Shown piece by piece: positions 33,506 through 44,901 of a DNA stretch of 64,000 bases. The position numbers and the translations under genes are program-made. The stretch lies in contig NJFT01000004.1 of assembly GCA_002221725.1 (NCBI GenBank), positions 1 through 64,000 on the forward strand, written 5' to 3'. Every line of letters starts with the position of its first letter. Within the stretch, counting starts at the first letter, position 1. The notes under the pieces are model-generated. The model saw only the letters and a program-made list of their open reading frames with translations, was not told the DNA's origin and did not search any database. This stretch comes from Scedosporium boydii. Lineage: Eukaryota > Ascomycota > Sordariomycetes > Microascales > Microascaceae.

Positions 33506-35061
33506 ATGGAGACAGTGAGCGCTCACTCAGTGCCTCTATTGATATCTGTTATACTAAGATCCCCCAGTCGTCCCGCCAGCCCGTCCAACTCTCCGACACC
33601 ATATAGCCCGCCGGCCCCCCAGAGTCCGAAGGGCGCGAGCGCCCGAAAGTAAGCATACCTCGAGATGATAGGGATGACCTTTGCCAGTGTACTTGAACCT
33701 TGGCTCACAAGGGGCTTTGTTGATAGATCCACTTCGCGGAGGTACTTGATGCTCGTCACATCCCCTTGACTTCAGAACCTAGCACTAACAGATGCTTGTC
33801 CCTATCTAGTGGCATCAGGAAATGGCTGCAGTAAGTGGTGTATCTTTCTCCCTTTTACCCAATTGAATTATGGTCGAGGATGATACTCACCATACATTTA
33901 CACAGGAGGCCAGACGGAAAGCGCAGGTAACGACTTGGATTTTGCAACTAATGTATCGTTTACTTATAAATCGATACTAACAAGCCTGTGTGATGTTATA
34001 GGCCAAGCTCTTGGACGCTGGTGTAAGTTATAGCACGACATTGTTTCTACCGATTTTGTAATATACTAACATTGGGTTTAGAAAGTCGAGAAGAGGGTGA
34101 GGGTAGGCCTACTCCCAGTATCTTGTATTTCAATAGCTAACTTTTGGCATGAGAGCCAAGTTGAAGGTCAGTTTTCCACGATCTCATAGCCGAGCTCAAT
34201 CATTTAAAACTTGAAACCCAATTTCCCTAGTGCTTCGTCTTTTGATGCTGACCTGCTTGACTTGTATTAAAGTCGTTACAAGAAGACCGGAATGTAAGTC
34301 ACCACAACCTCATCACCTTACACAGCCATCAACCCCCAAGAAGAGACAGGATTCAACTAACACCCTCTTGCAGAGCTTGAGAAGTCAGGCAAAAGTAAGG
34401 ATCCTTATGCTATAGATTCCCTACTAAGTGCTAAGGCTGATCTTCTCTAGCTCAATCGCCGTGCGTTCGCTACCCATCTCGAAGCCGCCCATTCCCGACA
34501 GAAGGCAGACAGGATCTACTCCCCAGTACGGACAATGCGGTCACCATCAAACAACAACATACGTGACTTGGGAGATTATACACTCTTGCACATGTATCGT
34601 CCTCGACAACCGGCCCGCTTTGGCATAACGGAATATCTAAGATCCGCTCGGGTTCCTTTGAATGTGAAGGGTTCATGGAATTAGTCAAAGGAAGAGCAGG
34701 AAACAGAGGAGGGAGCTGTAAGCAACTAGTGCACCCCAAGACCAAGATGGTCCAGATGCCATGACCATTTTCAACTTACATGATGACAGCGGCTGGCCGA
34801 AGAGACGGCTGCTGAGCCACCCATTCCCACCGCCGAGCCGCCGAGCCACCGGCCGCCAGCTAACTCCCCGAAAACACTGCAGGCCTACCCCTTCCGGATG
34901 CTACTGGTAACGAGACGGATATCAGTGCCGCTCGGTCCGGCAACATCGACTAACGGCTGCAACAGCAGTGGCCAATGGTCAAATACCGGAACCCCGCTGG
35001 ACCCGCTGCGGAACTCCTTCAGAATGTTGGGAGGGAGGGGGGCAGACATAGGATCTGTTGA
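33506..35061 (+). CDS. micro-exon gene encoding a charged, probably coiled-coil protein
   Basis: Not a recognised family. Coding exons by eye: 33506-33514, 33607-33648, 33727-33741, 33810-33830, 33906-33926, 34002-34022, 34082-34096, 34273-34293, 34374-34394, 34451-34525, 34685-34717, 34790-34906 and 34966-35061. All are phase 0 and multiples of three, and together they give an open 168-codon frame ending TGT TGA. Five exons are exactly 21 bases, one heptad each: for example WHQEMAA (33810), AKLLDAG (34002) and SLRSQAK (34374). Introns are 51-180 bases, several with perfect TACTAAC or CTAAC branch points. The protein starts METPAGPPESEG. Its middle is rich in A, K, R, E, Q and L as in a coiled coil, then comes a Glu-rich exon, a Pro-rich exon and a basic end (WPMVKYRNPAGPAAELL). 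There is no signal peptide. Uncertain points: the 33515-33606 and 34526-34684 introns, exon 7 (may extend to 34102), and a possible 13-base exon at 34154-34166. Confidence 0.6.
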
Positions 35062-35873
35062 TGAATGGAAAACAATGGCGGAGGCACAAATAGAAGCTTC
35101 CCGATGAAATGGTAACTGAGGAAGCGGCCTTCCGAGAACACGCACTTCCCTGGGATCGCACATGACAAAGAGAGGGCTGTACCAAGTACGACCGAAATTG
35201 AATGATGAATTGACCATCATTGGGAAATTGAATACCATGATATTGATTCTTGATGAATTGTGTAAACGGGAAACGGAAAACAAGGAAACAAGAAACGAAG
35301 CCTTCCACGTGGAACTCATCCTCTTCCGTCCCGTAACCCCCTCACTCCTTCCATTCTGCAGGGAACAGGTGCCCGGCCCACTGCCACTTCCATCACCGCC
35401 TTGGTAACATGTGAAGCGAGCGAAGCAAGCAGACCCCATGGCGATGAATCATGAACGGACGATCCGAGCTTCCCCAACTGGGAAGGGAACTACACATCTT
35501 GAAGACACACGAAGACACACGGAGACACACTTCTTATTCGACTAATTTCATTGAACCCATCTACCTCATTATCATAAAACGAGAAACTAAAGTACAATGA
35601 GCCTTGTCCTCGAAACTTTCAAAAAAAAAAGATCATCGAGTCCAAGCAGACATGATGTTATCGATGTAACTTATCGAAACCCCTGCCTGATTCCTGACGA
35701 GCGATGGGTAAAAATCAAAAGGAAAAATAAAACATAAAGTTTCCGTCAAACTCCTGTAAAGCCACTTTTTGTAGCCCTTTGCCTCCTGAGAACAATTCCC
35801 TTTCTGTATGAAACCGCTTTTTATTCGATTGCCTTGCCTTACAACGCCTTGCTGCTGCTTGGTACTGCTGCAT
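35062..35873. other. 3' flanks of the convergent micro-exon and HSP90 genes
   Basis: Noncoding. Holds three near-perfect 10-base repeats at 35501-35530. The part next to 35873 is the HSP90 3' untranslated region. Confidence 0.55.
35501..35530. repeat. three tandem copies of a 10-base unit (GAAGACACAC)
   Basis: GAAGACACAC, GAAGACACAC, GGAGACACAC in a row. A short satellite with no evident role. Confidence 0.85.
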
Positions 35874-38045
35874 TTAGTCAACCTCCTCCATGGCGCTGTC
35901 ACCAGTCTCGGCAGCAGTGGCGCCGGCCTCGGGGGTCTCGTCGTCGGTCTTGACCTCATCCTCGATGTTGAGGCCGACCTGGACGAGCTTGTGGATGCGC
36001 TCGGCGAAGCTGGCGGGCTCCTCGATGGTGAAGCCGGAGACGAGGAGGGAGGTCTCGTAGAGGAGCTGGACGATGGACTTGACGGTGCGGTCGTTCTCGC
36101 CGTCGGCCTCGACCTTGGCCTTGAGCTCCTTGATGATGGGAGACTTGGGAGAAATCTCGAAAGTCTTCTTGGACGACATGTAGCTGGACATGGAGGTGTC
36201 ACGGAGGGCCTGAGCCTTCATGATACGCTCCATGTTAGCGGACCAACCGAACTGGCCAGTGCGGATAGCGCAGGGGGAAAGGCCGAGCTTGTGGCTGACA
36301 ACGACCTTCTCGACCTTGTCGCCGAGAATGTTCTTGAGCGACTTGGCGAGGGACTCGTACTCCTTCTCCTCCTCCTCGCGCTTCTTCTTCTCCTCGTCGG
36401 TCTCCTCGAGCTCGAAGTCCTTGGTGATGTCGACGAGCTTCTTGCCCTCGAACTCCTTGAGCTGGGTCATGGCGTACTCGTCAATGGGGTCGACGAGGAA
36501 GAGAACCTCGAAGCCCTTCTCCTTGAGGGAGTCGAGGAAAGGAGACCTGGCGACGGCCTTAAGGGACTCGCCGGTGATGTAGTAGATGTTCTTCTGGTGC
36601 TCGGGCATGCGAGTGATGTAGTCGGCGAACGAGGTCTGGTCGTCACCAGACTTGGTGGAGTTGAAGCGGAGGAGCTTGGCAAGAGTGCCACGGTTCTGCG
36701 AATCCTCGTGGATACCGAGCTTGATGTTCTTGCTGAAGGCAGAGTAGAACTTGTCGAACTGCTCCTTGTCCTCGGCAATCTCGTTGAAGAGCTCGAGAGA
36801 CTTCTTGACAATGTTCTTCTTGATGACCTTCATGATCTTGTTCTGCTGAAGAGTCTCACGAGACAGGTTGAGAGGGAGATCCTCAGAGTCGACGACACCC
36901 TTGATGAAGCTGAGCCACTCGGGGACGATGTCGGTGGCGTCATCAGTGATGAAGACACGGCGGACGTAGAGCTTGATGTTGTTCTTGGTCTTCTTGGTCT
37001 CAAAGAGATCGAAGGGAGCGCGCTTGGGCACGAAGAGGATGGCGCGGAACTCGAGCTGACCCTCGACGGAGAAGTGCTTGACGGCAAGGTGGTCCTCCCA
37101 GTCGTTGGAGAGCGACTTGTAGAAAGAAGCGTACTCCTCTTGGGAAATGTCCTGGGGGTTGCGAGTCCAGATGGGCTTCTGCTTGTTGAGCTCCTCCTCC
37201 TCGATAGTGGTCTCCTTGATCTTCTTGGTCTTCTTCTTCTTCTCCTTCTCCTCCTCCTCCTCGTCGACCTCCTCGATCTTGGGCTTCTTGTCGTCCTCCT
37301 CGGTCACCTCAGTCTCCTCGGCCTCTTCATCGGGAACCTCCTTCTCGACCTCCTTCTGGACGTGGAGGTAGATGGGGTAGGAGATGAACTCGGAGTGCTT
37401 CTTGATGACATCCTTGATGCGGCTCTCGTTGAGGTAGTCAGTCTGCTCATCCTTGAGGTGGAGGATCATCTTGGTACCACGGCCGAGCTGCTTGCCCTCA
37501 GTGTCGGGCCTGATGGTGAAGGTGCCACCGGCACTAGACTCCCAGATGTACTGCTCGTCATCGTTGCTCTTGGAGACGACGGTCACCTTGTCGGCGACGA
37601 GGTAGGCGGAGTAGAAACCAACACCGAATTGACCAATCATGGAAACATCAGCGCCGGCAGTGAGGGCCTCCATGAACTGCTTGGTGCCAGACCTGGCGAT
37701 AGTGCCGAGGTTGTTGACCAAATCCTAGAGCGACAGTTAGAAATCAAGTCTGCTTGAACGGCAATTCGTTGATGGATTAAAACTTACAGCCTTGGTCATA
37801 CCATTACCGGTATCCTGGATGGTGAGGGTCTTGTTCTCCTTGTCAGGAATGATGTCGATCCTCAGATCCTTGCCGGTGTCGAGCACGGAAGGATCCGAGA
37901 GGGACTGGTATCGGATCTTGTCGAGGGCATCGGAGGCGTTGGAAACGAGCTCTCGAAGGAAGATCTCCTTGTTGGAGTAGACGGTGTTGATGATGAGGGA
38001 GAGAAGCTGAGAGATCTCAGCCTGGAACTCGAAGGTTTCAGACAT
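35874..38045 (-). CDS. HSP90: cytosolic HSP90 chaperone
   Basis: Two exons, 38045-37788 and 37724-35874, with a 63-base intron (GTAAGT..CTAG), give 702 aa, the normal length for fungal Hsp90/Hsp82. The N-terminal ATPase domain begins [18 protein letters not shown] and carries [19 protein letters not shown] and the nucleotide-binding DTGNGM. The intron falls right after that motif. [13 protein letters not shown] follows. A charged Glu/Lys linker lies near residues 215-265, then the client-binding middle domain and the dimerisation domain. The protein ends AMEEVD, the docking tail for TPR co-chaperones. It is a dimeric ATP-dependent chaperone maturing kinases, receptors and transcription factors. 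Candidate heat-shock elements lie upstream. The long open frames on the opposite strand are by-products of its codon bias. Confidence 0.98.
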
Positions 38046-38247
38046 CTTGTCGGGTATTATGTGAAGAAGTAGAAAACTGGGGTCTGGCGGGAGTCAATTG
38101 TTAGCCGGGAGGCTCTCTTATGTCGATGCCTGTTTGTTGGCGAGAAATAGAGAACGGATGGAACGAGGAAAAATTTCCGAGAAAGAAATAGAAGAGGGGT
38201 TGAAGGGAGGGAGAGGAGAAACTCAAAATCGGCCACCAATGGTCTTG

Positions 38248-38257
38248 GGAAAGTTCA
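38248..38257. promoter_or_regulatory. heat-shock element core (nGAAnnTTCn)
   Basis: GGAAAGTTCA, an inverted GAA/TTC pair with the 2-base spacing recognised by HSF1, about 200 bases before the HSP90 start. A pair alone is a minimal site. Confidence 0.4.
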
Positions 38258-38540
38258 GTCCGCCTCGGCCGGTTGCTATTCCTGATCGACGGTGGGCAGA
38301 CCGCTCCTTCCCAACACCAATTGGGGTAACGACCTCGAACATAAGGTGATAAAGGGATGGCAGAGGGGCACCAATGGCCGCTACTTACATCAAAGAGGCT
38401 CGCGGATAGAGGGGCGAGTATGGAAATGAGAGTTCGTGTAGCTTCGGGGTTCAGAAAGGAGGAATCTTGTGGCTCCCACTTTCGAAGGCAGATGGATGAG
38501 GGGATGAGGAAAAGAAAAGCGGATGAGATTACTGCGGGGT

Positions 38541-38563
38541 CTTCTTGAAGGGAAGAAGTTTCA
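38541..38563. promoter_or_regulatory. cluster of GAA/TTC heat-shock units
   Basis: CTTCTTGAAGGGAAGAAG followed by TTTCA contains TTC at 38542, GAA at 38547 and GAA at 38552 in 5-base register, then GAA at 38555 paired with TTC at 38560. Lies about 500 bases upstream of HSP90 in the shared divergent promoter. A plausible HSF1 site. Confidence 0.5.
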
Positions 38564-39548
38564 ATTTATTTTCAGGGAAGAGTTGGATGAAGAGTGAAAA
38601 GAAAAAATTGGAGCTGAGAAGGTTTGGACGTCCTTAAAAGTTCCTGCTTACAAGGGGCTGGTTGCTCCCCTCCCCCCCATTGCTTCGTACCTTCCCTCTG
38701 CTCTGTGCCTAGCCTCAAGATTCCACGGGATTCTATCACTTGGAGAGCTTCCAGAGCCTTCTCAAAAATTTGGCCACCACAGCAACGGCGTTGGTCTGTG
38801 ATTGGCTGCGGCGGGGGTAGCTCGGTGGGGAAGTACCTCTAAAGGTACAATTCCTAGCAATGGTACAATATTTACCAGGATCTACCCGCCTACGAAACCC
38901 GTTTTTCTGCCTAGTTTTGCGGTGCGTTACATGTACCCTGCAAGACCTGACAGAGGCCCGGGGTACTTTGCAAATAGCTGCCCTAAGTAGTGAAGCAGGT
39001 ACCAACCAGCGCTAAGATGGGGAAAACCTTCCCACGGCTTCGTGTTGGAGAAGGGGGAAGAGGAGCAAACCTACGAAGTACGGGGTCGAGAATCTTCTGC
39101 CCATAGCCTGGCTATCGAGACAATTTCTAGAGCATTCCGAAGTTGGGATTTTGACAAGGCTCGGTGCATTCCTTCGAAGTGGATACAATTGTTCCAGTTC
39201 CTCATGGACAATTCCAATCGCTTCTGCCTGTTTTCGGTGTGGGGAGGATTGTCTCGCCCTGCCTTTTGGGATCAACCTTCCTGCGCCTCATTCCTGCCAG
39301 GACGAGGCTGATGCCGTTTGCAGGTCCAAGTATCTGTACTTGTCCCTCATCCCCGCTGTGGCCTGGGAGCTCTCGCAATATGAGCAAAAAGACCTGGTAT
39401 CATCCCACCAACCACTGATGGATTTCGTAAAGGTACAAGCCAAAAAGGTGCTTAGGCAAGGGTCGCATTTCACCAGCCGATAATACTCCGCTGAGGCGAG
39501 GAGCAAACGCAATTTGGCCAACAGCTGTTCTCACATGCCATTTGTGGG

Positions 39549-39562
39549 ACGAAGTACTTCGT
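39549..39562. repeat. 14-base palindrome ACGAAGTACTTCGT
   Basis: Two head-to-head copies of the ACGAAGT motif that recurs in noncoding parts of the window, here forming a perfect palindrome about 190 bases before the LOA1-type start. Confidence 0.7.
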
Positions 39563-39745
39563 ACAGCGTCTTTGCATTGTGCAGAGCCGCACACAAACCA
39601 AATCTGTCCTTGGACGACATACCTGCTCCATGCAATTCAGAGCATCACCGCTCCCTAACGTGGTCGCTGATGCCATCTCGGTCCTCCCGTAACAACTGTA
39701 TCTAGATTTCGTATTACTTCCCGGACTGCTCACTCCCCAGCAACC

Positions 39746-40841
39746 ATGGAGAGATTCAGCCAGTTCCGCGATAAGGGTAAGCTCCCCCGAGCTCTCTCCA
39801 CCAGCTCCCCCAACTCCATACAACCTCCCGATATCTCCCTTAAGACCCCTCGATATCTCTTTTTAAGATATCAAAAGTTAACAAAAATGGCCTCTCCCAG
39901 GCTCCGGCATCGCCCCCTTCATCCCGATCCAAACCCCCCACTCAACCCTCTCAACTCTCATCCACGCCTCCCTCTTCGCCTTCCGCCTCCCCTTCTTCCT
40001 CGCCTACGCGATCCTCTACTTCACCATCCTCCAACACCTGCCCCTCCCCGCCGCCCTCCGCAAGCTCCTCCTCTGGGCCTTCATGTCCATCCCGGGGCTC
40101 TGGTGGGTAGACCTCCAGATGGACGGCGTCCGCCGCGGCACGTTATCCGACCAACCGCCCGACCGGATTCCGCATCCGGCCTCCGTCATCGCTGCGAACT
40201 TTACTTCCCCGGTCGATCCGCTTTACCTCGCTGCCGTCTTCGATCCTGTCTTCACGATCTCTTATCCCCGCCTTCGAAAAGTCCGGCACGTCTCGCTCCT
40301 CCAGGCTATCCTTCACGCCCTCTCGCCCGTCAAACTTGCCCCTCCCCCCGCCGCCCGCCTCACCGATCTCGAGACCTTACTCGCAAAGTATCCCAACCGC
40401 GTCGTCGCCGTCTTCCCCGAATGCAGCACCACCAACGGCAAAGCCATCCTACCCCCGAGCCCCTCTCTCCTCTCGGCCCCGCGCGACACGCACATCTTCC
40501 CCGTCAGCATCCGGTACTCCCCCGCCGACGTGACGACCCCCATCCCCGGCCGCTGGTTCCACTTCCTTTGGACCTTGCTTTCCCAGTCGACTATTTGCAT
40601 TCGCGTTCGTATCGCAGAGAGGACTTCCAATACCGCCGCGCCTGAGTCCGCGGCCACTTCGACGGGCGTGGACGGCGTTTCCTCGGCCTCTGCGGCGTCG
40701 GGAGAAAAGATCTCGGCTGAGGAGAGGAAGGTGTTGGATAAGATTGGGGAGGCACTTGCGCGGTTGGGGAGGAGTAAGAGGGTGGGGCTTACCCTTGAGG
40801 ATAAGGCTGCTTTTGTCAAGGCCTGGAATGCGAAGAGGTGA
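39746..40841 (+). CDS. LOA1: lysophosphatidic acid acyltransferase, LOA1/VPS66 type
   Basis: Two exons, 39746-39776 and 39901-40841 (323 aa), with a 124-base intron (GTAAGC..CCCAG). The start MERFSQFRDKGSGIAPFIP matches the conserved opening of the yeast Loa1/Vps66 group. A hydrophobic stretch around residues 25-60 (HASLFAFRLPFFLAYAILYF) is one or two membrane segments. The PlsC region follows. The usual H-x4-D motif reads NFTSPVD, the divergent form with Asn seen in this group, and a later motif is VFPECSTTNGKAIL in place of FPEGTRS. The C-terminal tail is Ala/Ser-rich with a helical end. The yeast enzyme acylates lysophosphatidic acid with oleoyl-CoA at the ER/lipid droplet and affects vacuolar sorting. 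Function here is inferred from that homology. Confidence 0.85.
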
Positions 40842-41340
40842 CGGTGATGGGCTGTGCTTTTGGGGGGGTTGTCTGCTGTTTCCAGTGTTGCTGGGGTGTG
40901 TTTGGAAAAGTGTCTCCTGGATTGATGTCTATGCTCTTTCCAACCCCTTCTAAGAGCTCTCTCTTCTGTTTATTAAGAAGGGCCTCTCGCTTGATGATTG
41001 ATGGATGTATATATCGCTTCGCTTGGTCAACTTATCTTTCCTATACCTTGGATGCATCTAATAGAATGTTTGTCTTTCCACGTCATCTCCCTCTCGGTTT
41101 TGGACCTACCATGCTAGCATCACTTCTCACACCTTCCGTTAAACTTAGACAATTAAAAAGTTCTTTTTTGATTGCGCCGACCTCGACTCAAGGTACTAGC
41201 TACATACGCACCTGAACCCGTCCAAGAAGAAAATGAGAAATAATAAACACAAAATATCGTCCAAGTATTTGACACAAAATAGAATCACCAAACATCATCA
41301 AACACACAACAATTCCACCCCATTCCCATTTTTTCACACC
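40842..41340. other. 3' flanks of convergent LOA1-type and ILV3 genes
   Basis: 499 noncoding bases, AT-richer than the genes on both sides. Nothing else seen. Confidence 0.55.
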
Positions 41341-43240
41341 CTAATAGTTCCCATCCGTAATGCACCCATGCGACGCATCACTCACAAGCTGCGCATACTT
41401 CTTCAAAGTCCCCCTCGTATACCTCGCCTCCGGCGCCTTCCACTCCTTCCGCCTCCTCTCAAGCTCCTCGGCACTAACATCCAAATCCATCACATTCTTC
41501 TCAGCATCAATCGTAACCTCATCACCATCCCTCACAAGCGCAATGGGTCCGCCCTCCATAGCCTCGGGCACGACGTGACCGATCAGGAAACCGTGGCTAC
41601 CGCCAGAGAAGCGTCCGTCGGTGATGAGCGCCACGTCCTTGCCAAGACCGGCGCCCATGATGGCAGAGCTAGGCTTCAGCATCTCGGGCATGCCGGGACC
41701 GCCCTTGGGACCTTCGTAACGGATGATGACGACAGTCTTTTCGCCCTTCTTAATCTCGCCGCGCTCGAGAGCCGTGATGAAGTCGTCCTCGGCGTCGTAG
41801 CACTTGGCCTTGCCGACGAAGCGGAGGCCTTCCTTGCCGGTGATCTTGCCGACCGAGCCGCCGGGCGCTAGCGTGCCGCGGAGGATCTGGAGATGGCCCG
41901 TGGCCTTGATGGGGTTCTTAAAGGTCTGCACGATAGTCTGACCCTCCGTGAAGTCGGGGTAGCTCTCGACGTTCTCCTTCATCGTCTTGCCGGTGACGGT
42001 CATGCCGGAGCCGTCGATGAGACCCTCGCGCAAGAGGAACTTGAGGAGGGCGGGTGTGCCGCCGATCTTGTGCAGGTCCTCCATGACCCACTTACCCGAG
42101 GGCTTAAGGTCGGAGAGCACGGGCGTCCTGTCCGAAACGGCCTGGAAGTCGTCGATGGTCAGCTTGATGCCCGCGGCGTCGGCGATGGCAATCAGGTGGA
42201 GAACGGCGTTGGTGCTGCCACCCGTGATGGTGACGACGACCATGGCGTTCTCGAAGGCCTGCCTCGTGAGGATATCCTTGGGTCGGATATCCTCCTTGAG
42301 GAGGTTCCTCATGACGTTGCCGATGTTGGCGCACTCGGCCAGTTTGCCGGCATCCTCGGCGGGCGTGCTACTGCTGCCAGGAACGGTAAGACCGAGGGTC
42401 TCGATGGCGGTGGCCATCGTGTTCGCCGTGTACATGCCACCGCACGCACCACCGCCGGGACACGCGTGCCTGATAATATCGTACCGCTCCTCCTCGGTAA
42501 TCTGGCCGGAAATATACTGTCCATACGCCTGGAAGGCCGAAACGATATCAATCGGCTCTCCCTTGACAGTGCAGCCCGGCTTAATGGTACCACCGTACAC
42601 CATGATCGACGGGCGGTTAACCCTCGCCATGGCAATAGCCACACCAGGCATGTTCTTGTCACATCCAGGAAGCGAAATATTTCCATCATACCACTGCCCA
42701 TTCATGACCGTCTCGATACTATCGGCGATAATCTCTCGGCTCTGCAGCGAGTACCTCATGCCCACGGTACCCATGCTAATGCCGTCCGACACACCGATCG
42801 TGTTGAACCGATAGGGGACCAGCCCGGCGTCGGCCACCGACCGCTTGACGATGTCGGAGAGACCCAGCAGGTGCATGTTGCAGGGGTTTCCCTCGTACCA
42901 GACCGACGAGATGCCGATCTGCGCCTTCTTGAGATCCGCGTCCGTCAGACCCGTGGCGTAGAGCATGGCTTGCGAGGCGCCCTGGGACTTGGGCTGGGTG
43001 ATGGTCGCGGAGACTTTGTTGAGCTGTTCATCGGCGGCGAGGCGTGGTGTTGTCGACAGGAGGCGGCTGCGGAATGTACAAGTTAGCTTCTAATCGATTT
43101 ATTCATTTTCAATTCTCCGAGAAAATAGCAACTACAAAATATTTGAAATCGATAGGAATATTCCCTTACGCATTCTGGCTTATCCGGAGGGGAGCTGTCG
43201 CCGCCCTCAGGCGAAGACAGCTACTTGCTTGCCGAAACAT
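41341..43240 (-). CDS. ILV3: dihydroxy-acid dehydratase, mitochondrial
   Basis: Two exons, 43240-43170 and 43066-41341, with a 103-base intron (GTAAGG..CGCAG), give 598 aa. The N-terminus [20 protein letters not shown] is rich in Arg and Ser without acids, a mitochondrial targeting peptide, and RLLSTTPRL probably precedes the cleavage site. The enzyme dehydrates 2,3-dihydroxy-isovalerate and -methylvalerate in Ile/Val synthesis. Fe-S cluster cysteines are in [17 protein letters not shown] and [18 protein letters not shown]. The conserved [15 protein letters not shown] and an ending YARLVSDAS-like [13 protein letters not shown] fit the ILVD/EDD family end to end. The standing-alone context and full motif set point to the housekeeping enzyme rather than a cluster-linked resistant copy. 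Confidence 0.97.
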
Positions 43241-44901
43241 GATGACTGTGTAGGCACTAAGCAGCACTGTTAAATAGGAGCGATGGGATAGGTTGTTGAA
43301 AGGCTGTTTCAATTGCACATCGCAGGTCCGGATGGAGGAGGAGGGGGGAGAAGAGAGAGAGGGGAAATATGAAATTTCGTTGGGGAGCAATGACTCGAAC
43401 TTTCTTGGATCACAGGGAAGGTCACAGGGACAGAGCCAAGTTCTGGTCTGGGTGCGGATATCATGAAAATAAAGAAAAGAAATGGCAAAAAAAAAAATAA
43501 AGAGTACTTGCAGCGATGTCGGGGGGTCCGCCCAAGTTCTCGGGCCACTGAACATCGATTGATTGACCTGAACCTTTCGAGCTTCCCCCGCAGGTTCTCC
43601 ACTGTGGTCACAACTACCCTCGCCGCTATTGGCCAATGGCACTTTAGCTTGCCAAGCCCCGAACAGCGGCTGAGTGCCAGCTGTCACCACTTAAATTCGA
43701 CCCACCTCTGCTACCTCCCAACTCCCGAAGCTCCTTACTTTCTCCGAGGTCAAATATCAATACCGAAGGAACCACATCGTTGATCAGAGCCAGAGTGTTA
43801 TAGAATGCTTTACACACCGGAGACATAACTAGATTTCAAGGATTTGATGAATAAAATCTGGTATTCTATTTGTAAAGATTGAGGGGGCCGGGTGAGACTA
43901 TCCCTTCACTCCAAACCTCCTCAAGAACGAACCGGTAGCAAGCAAAACTCCCGACGGGTTCACCCCTTTCCATACTCACACGAGGATGGGTGGGAAAGGG
44001 GACAGACAATTCAAGATAAAAGACAGCAACTCCCCCAAAACTCCTCTCGCTTGCTGCACAGGTTTCAGCAAATCCTACCCAGGCCTAACAGATATCTTGT
44101 ATGTTTTATGTACATATGAGTTTGCTGGAAAGGGAGGGAATAAAAACCAATCAAAAACCACAAAGGAAAGCAGAAAAGCAGCAGAGACTCGATTCCCTTT
44201 TCCCTTGAGGGGAAGGGAGAAAAGCAAAAGAAGAAGAAAAAAAAAAGAGAGAGAGAGAGAGAAGAAAAAGGAATGTTTAGCGAGATTCATCCACGTACGG
44301 TGCCCCAAGGCAAGAACAAGAAACGGGCCCGAAAAAAAAGCCATGGTATAATGACAAGACAGAACAAAACTAATGAACAGGGAAGGGAGCGGAACGCGAG
44401 GGTCTCGCAGAAGGGCTTGCCTGGTACTTTGGAGACTTTTTGAAGTCAAACCGTAGACGCAAAAGAAGGTGGGGGAAAAGAGCACCGCAAGAAACGAAAA
44501 GAACAAATTCAACGCCACCAGGGACGAACTAATCGAGAACGGCAAGTCAGCGCTCGATGCCTCGGCGAGGGGGGAGATCCCTTTGGAGGAGGGCGACTCG
44601 ACAGGACAAAGCGGATATGGAGACAGGCTTGAGAAGAGAATCGAGAAAAACCAAACAAGGTCATGACATCATTAATGAGACTATGCTCCGTGTTGAAAAA
44701 AATGCGTTCCGAGAATGAGAGGCGGACAAAAGCGGAACATTGAAGGACCGCAAGGGGTATGTATGTAAGTGTGTAAATCGACAACCAGGCCATTAATCGA
44801 ACAGAAAATAGACGGAACGCATATGTAAGTGGTAGAAGCCTCCCCAGGACCGAAAACAGACCAAATATTGAAACACCGCTCGACCGAAAAGAGTGATCCA
44901 G
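43241..44901. other. ILV3 promoter and 3' flank of the CaaX-protein gene
   Basis: 1.66 kb noncoding, with an A/G-rich block and a (GA)n run near 44.25 kb that would be in or near the 3' untranslated region of the downstream minus-strand gene. No gene seen. Confidence 0.5.
44246..44263. repeat. (GA)n microsatellite
   Basis: Nine GA units inside an A/G-rich block. Confidence 0.8.

Larger units (their letters stand above)
38046..39745. other. divergent promoter region of HSP90 and LOA1-type genes
   Basis: 1.7 kb noncoding. Heat-shock-like elements lie on the HSP90 side. On the LOA1 side there are copies of the TACGAAGTA motif (39070-39080) and a perfect palindrome at 39549. No gene seen. Confidence 0.55.

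Noticed and set aside
34451..34684. Ending the micro-exon gene at the TAG at 34682
   Set aside because: The frame is open to that stop if the intron at 34526 is kept, but that TAG also serves as a splice acceptor. Removing the intron leads into three further phase-0 exons with gene-like composition, so the longer model is preferred; the short form may exist as an isoform.
35808..37757. 649-codon open frame on the plus strand across HSP90
   Set aside because: It is antisense to a certain HSP90 gene and full of Leu, Val, Asp and Glu, the usual reflection of strong codon bias on the coding strand.
41893..43086. 397-codon open frame on the plus strand across ILV3
   Set aside because: Antisense shadow of a clear dihydroxy-acid dehydratase; no domain of its own.
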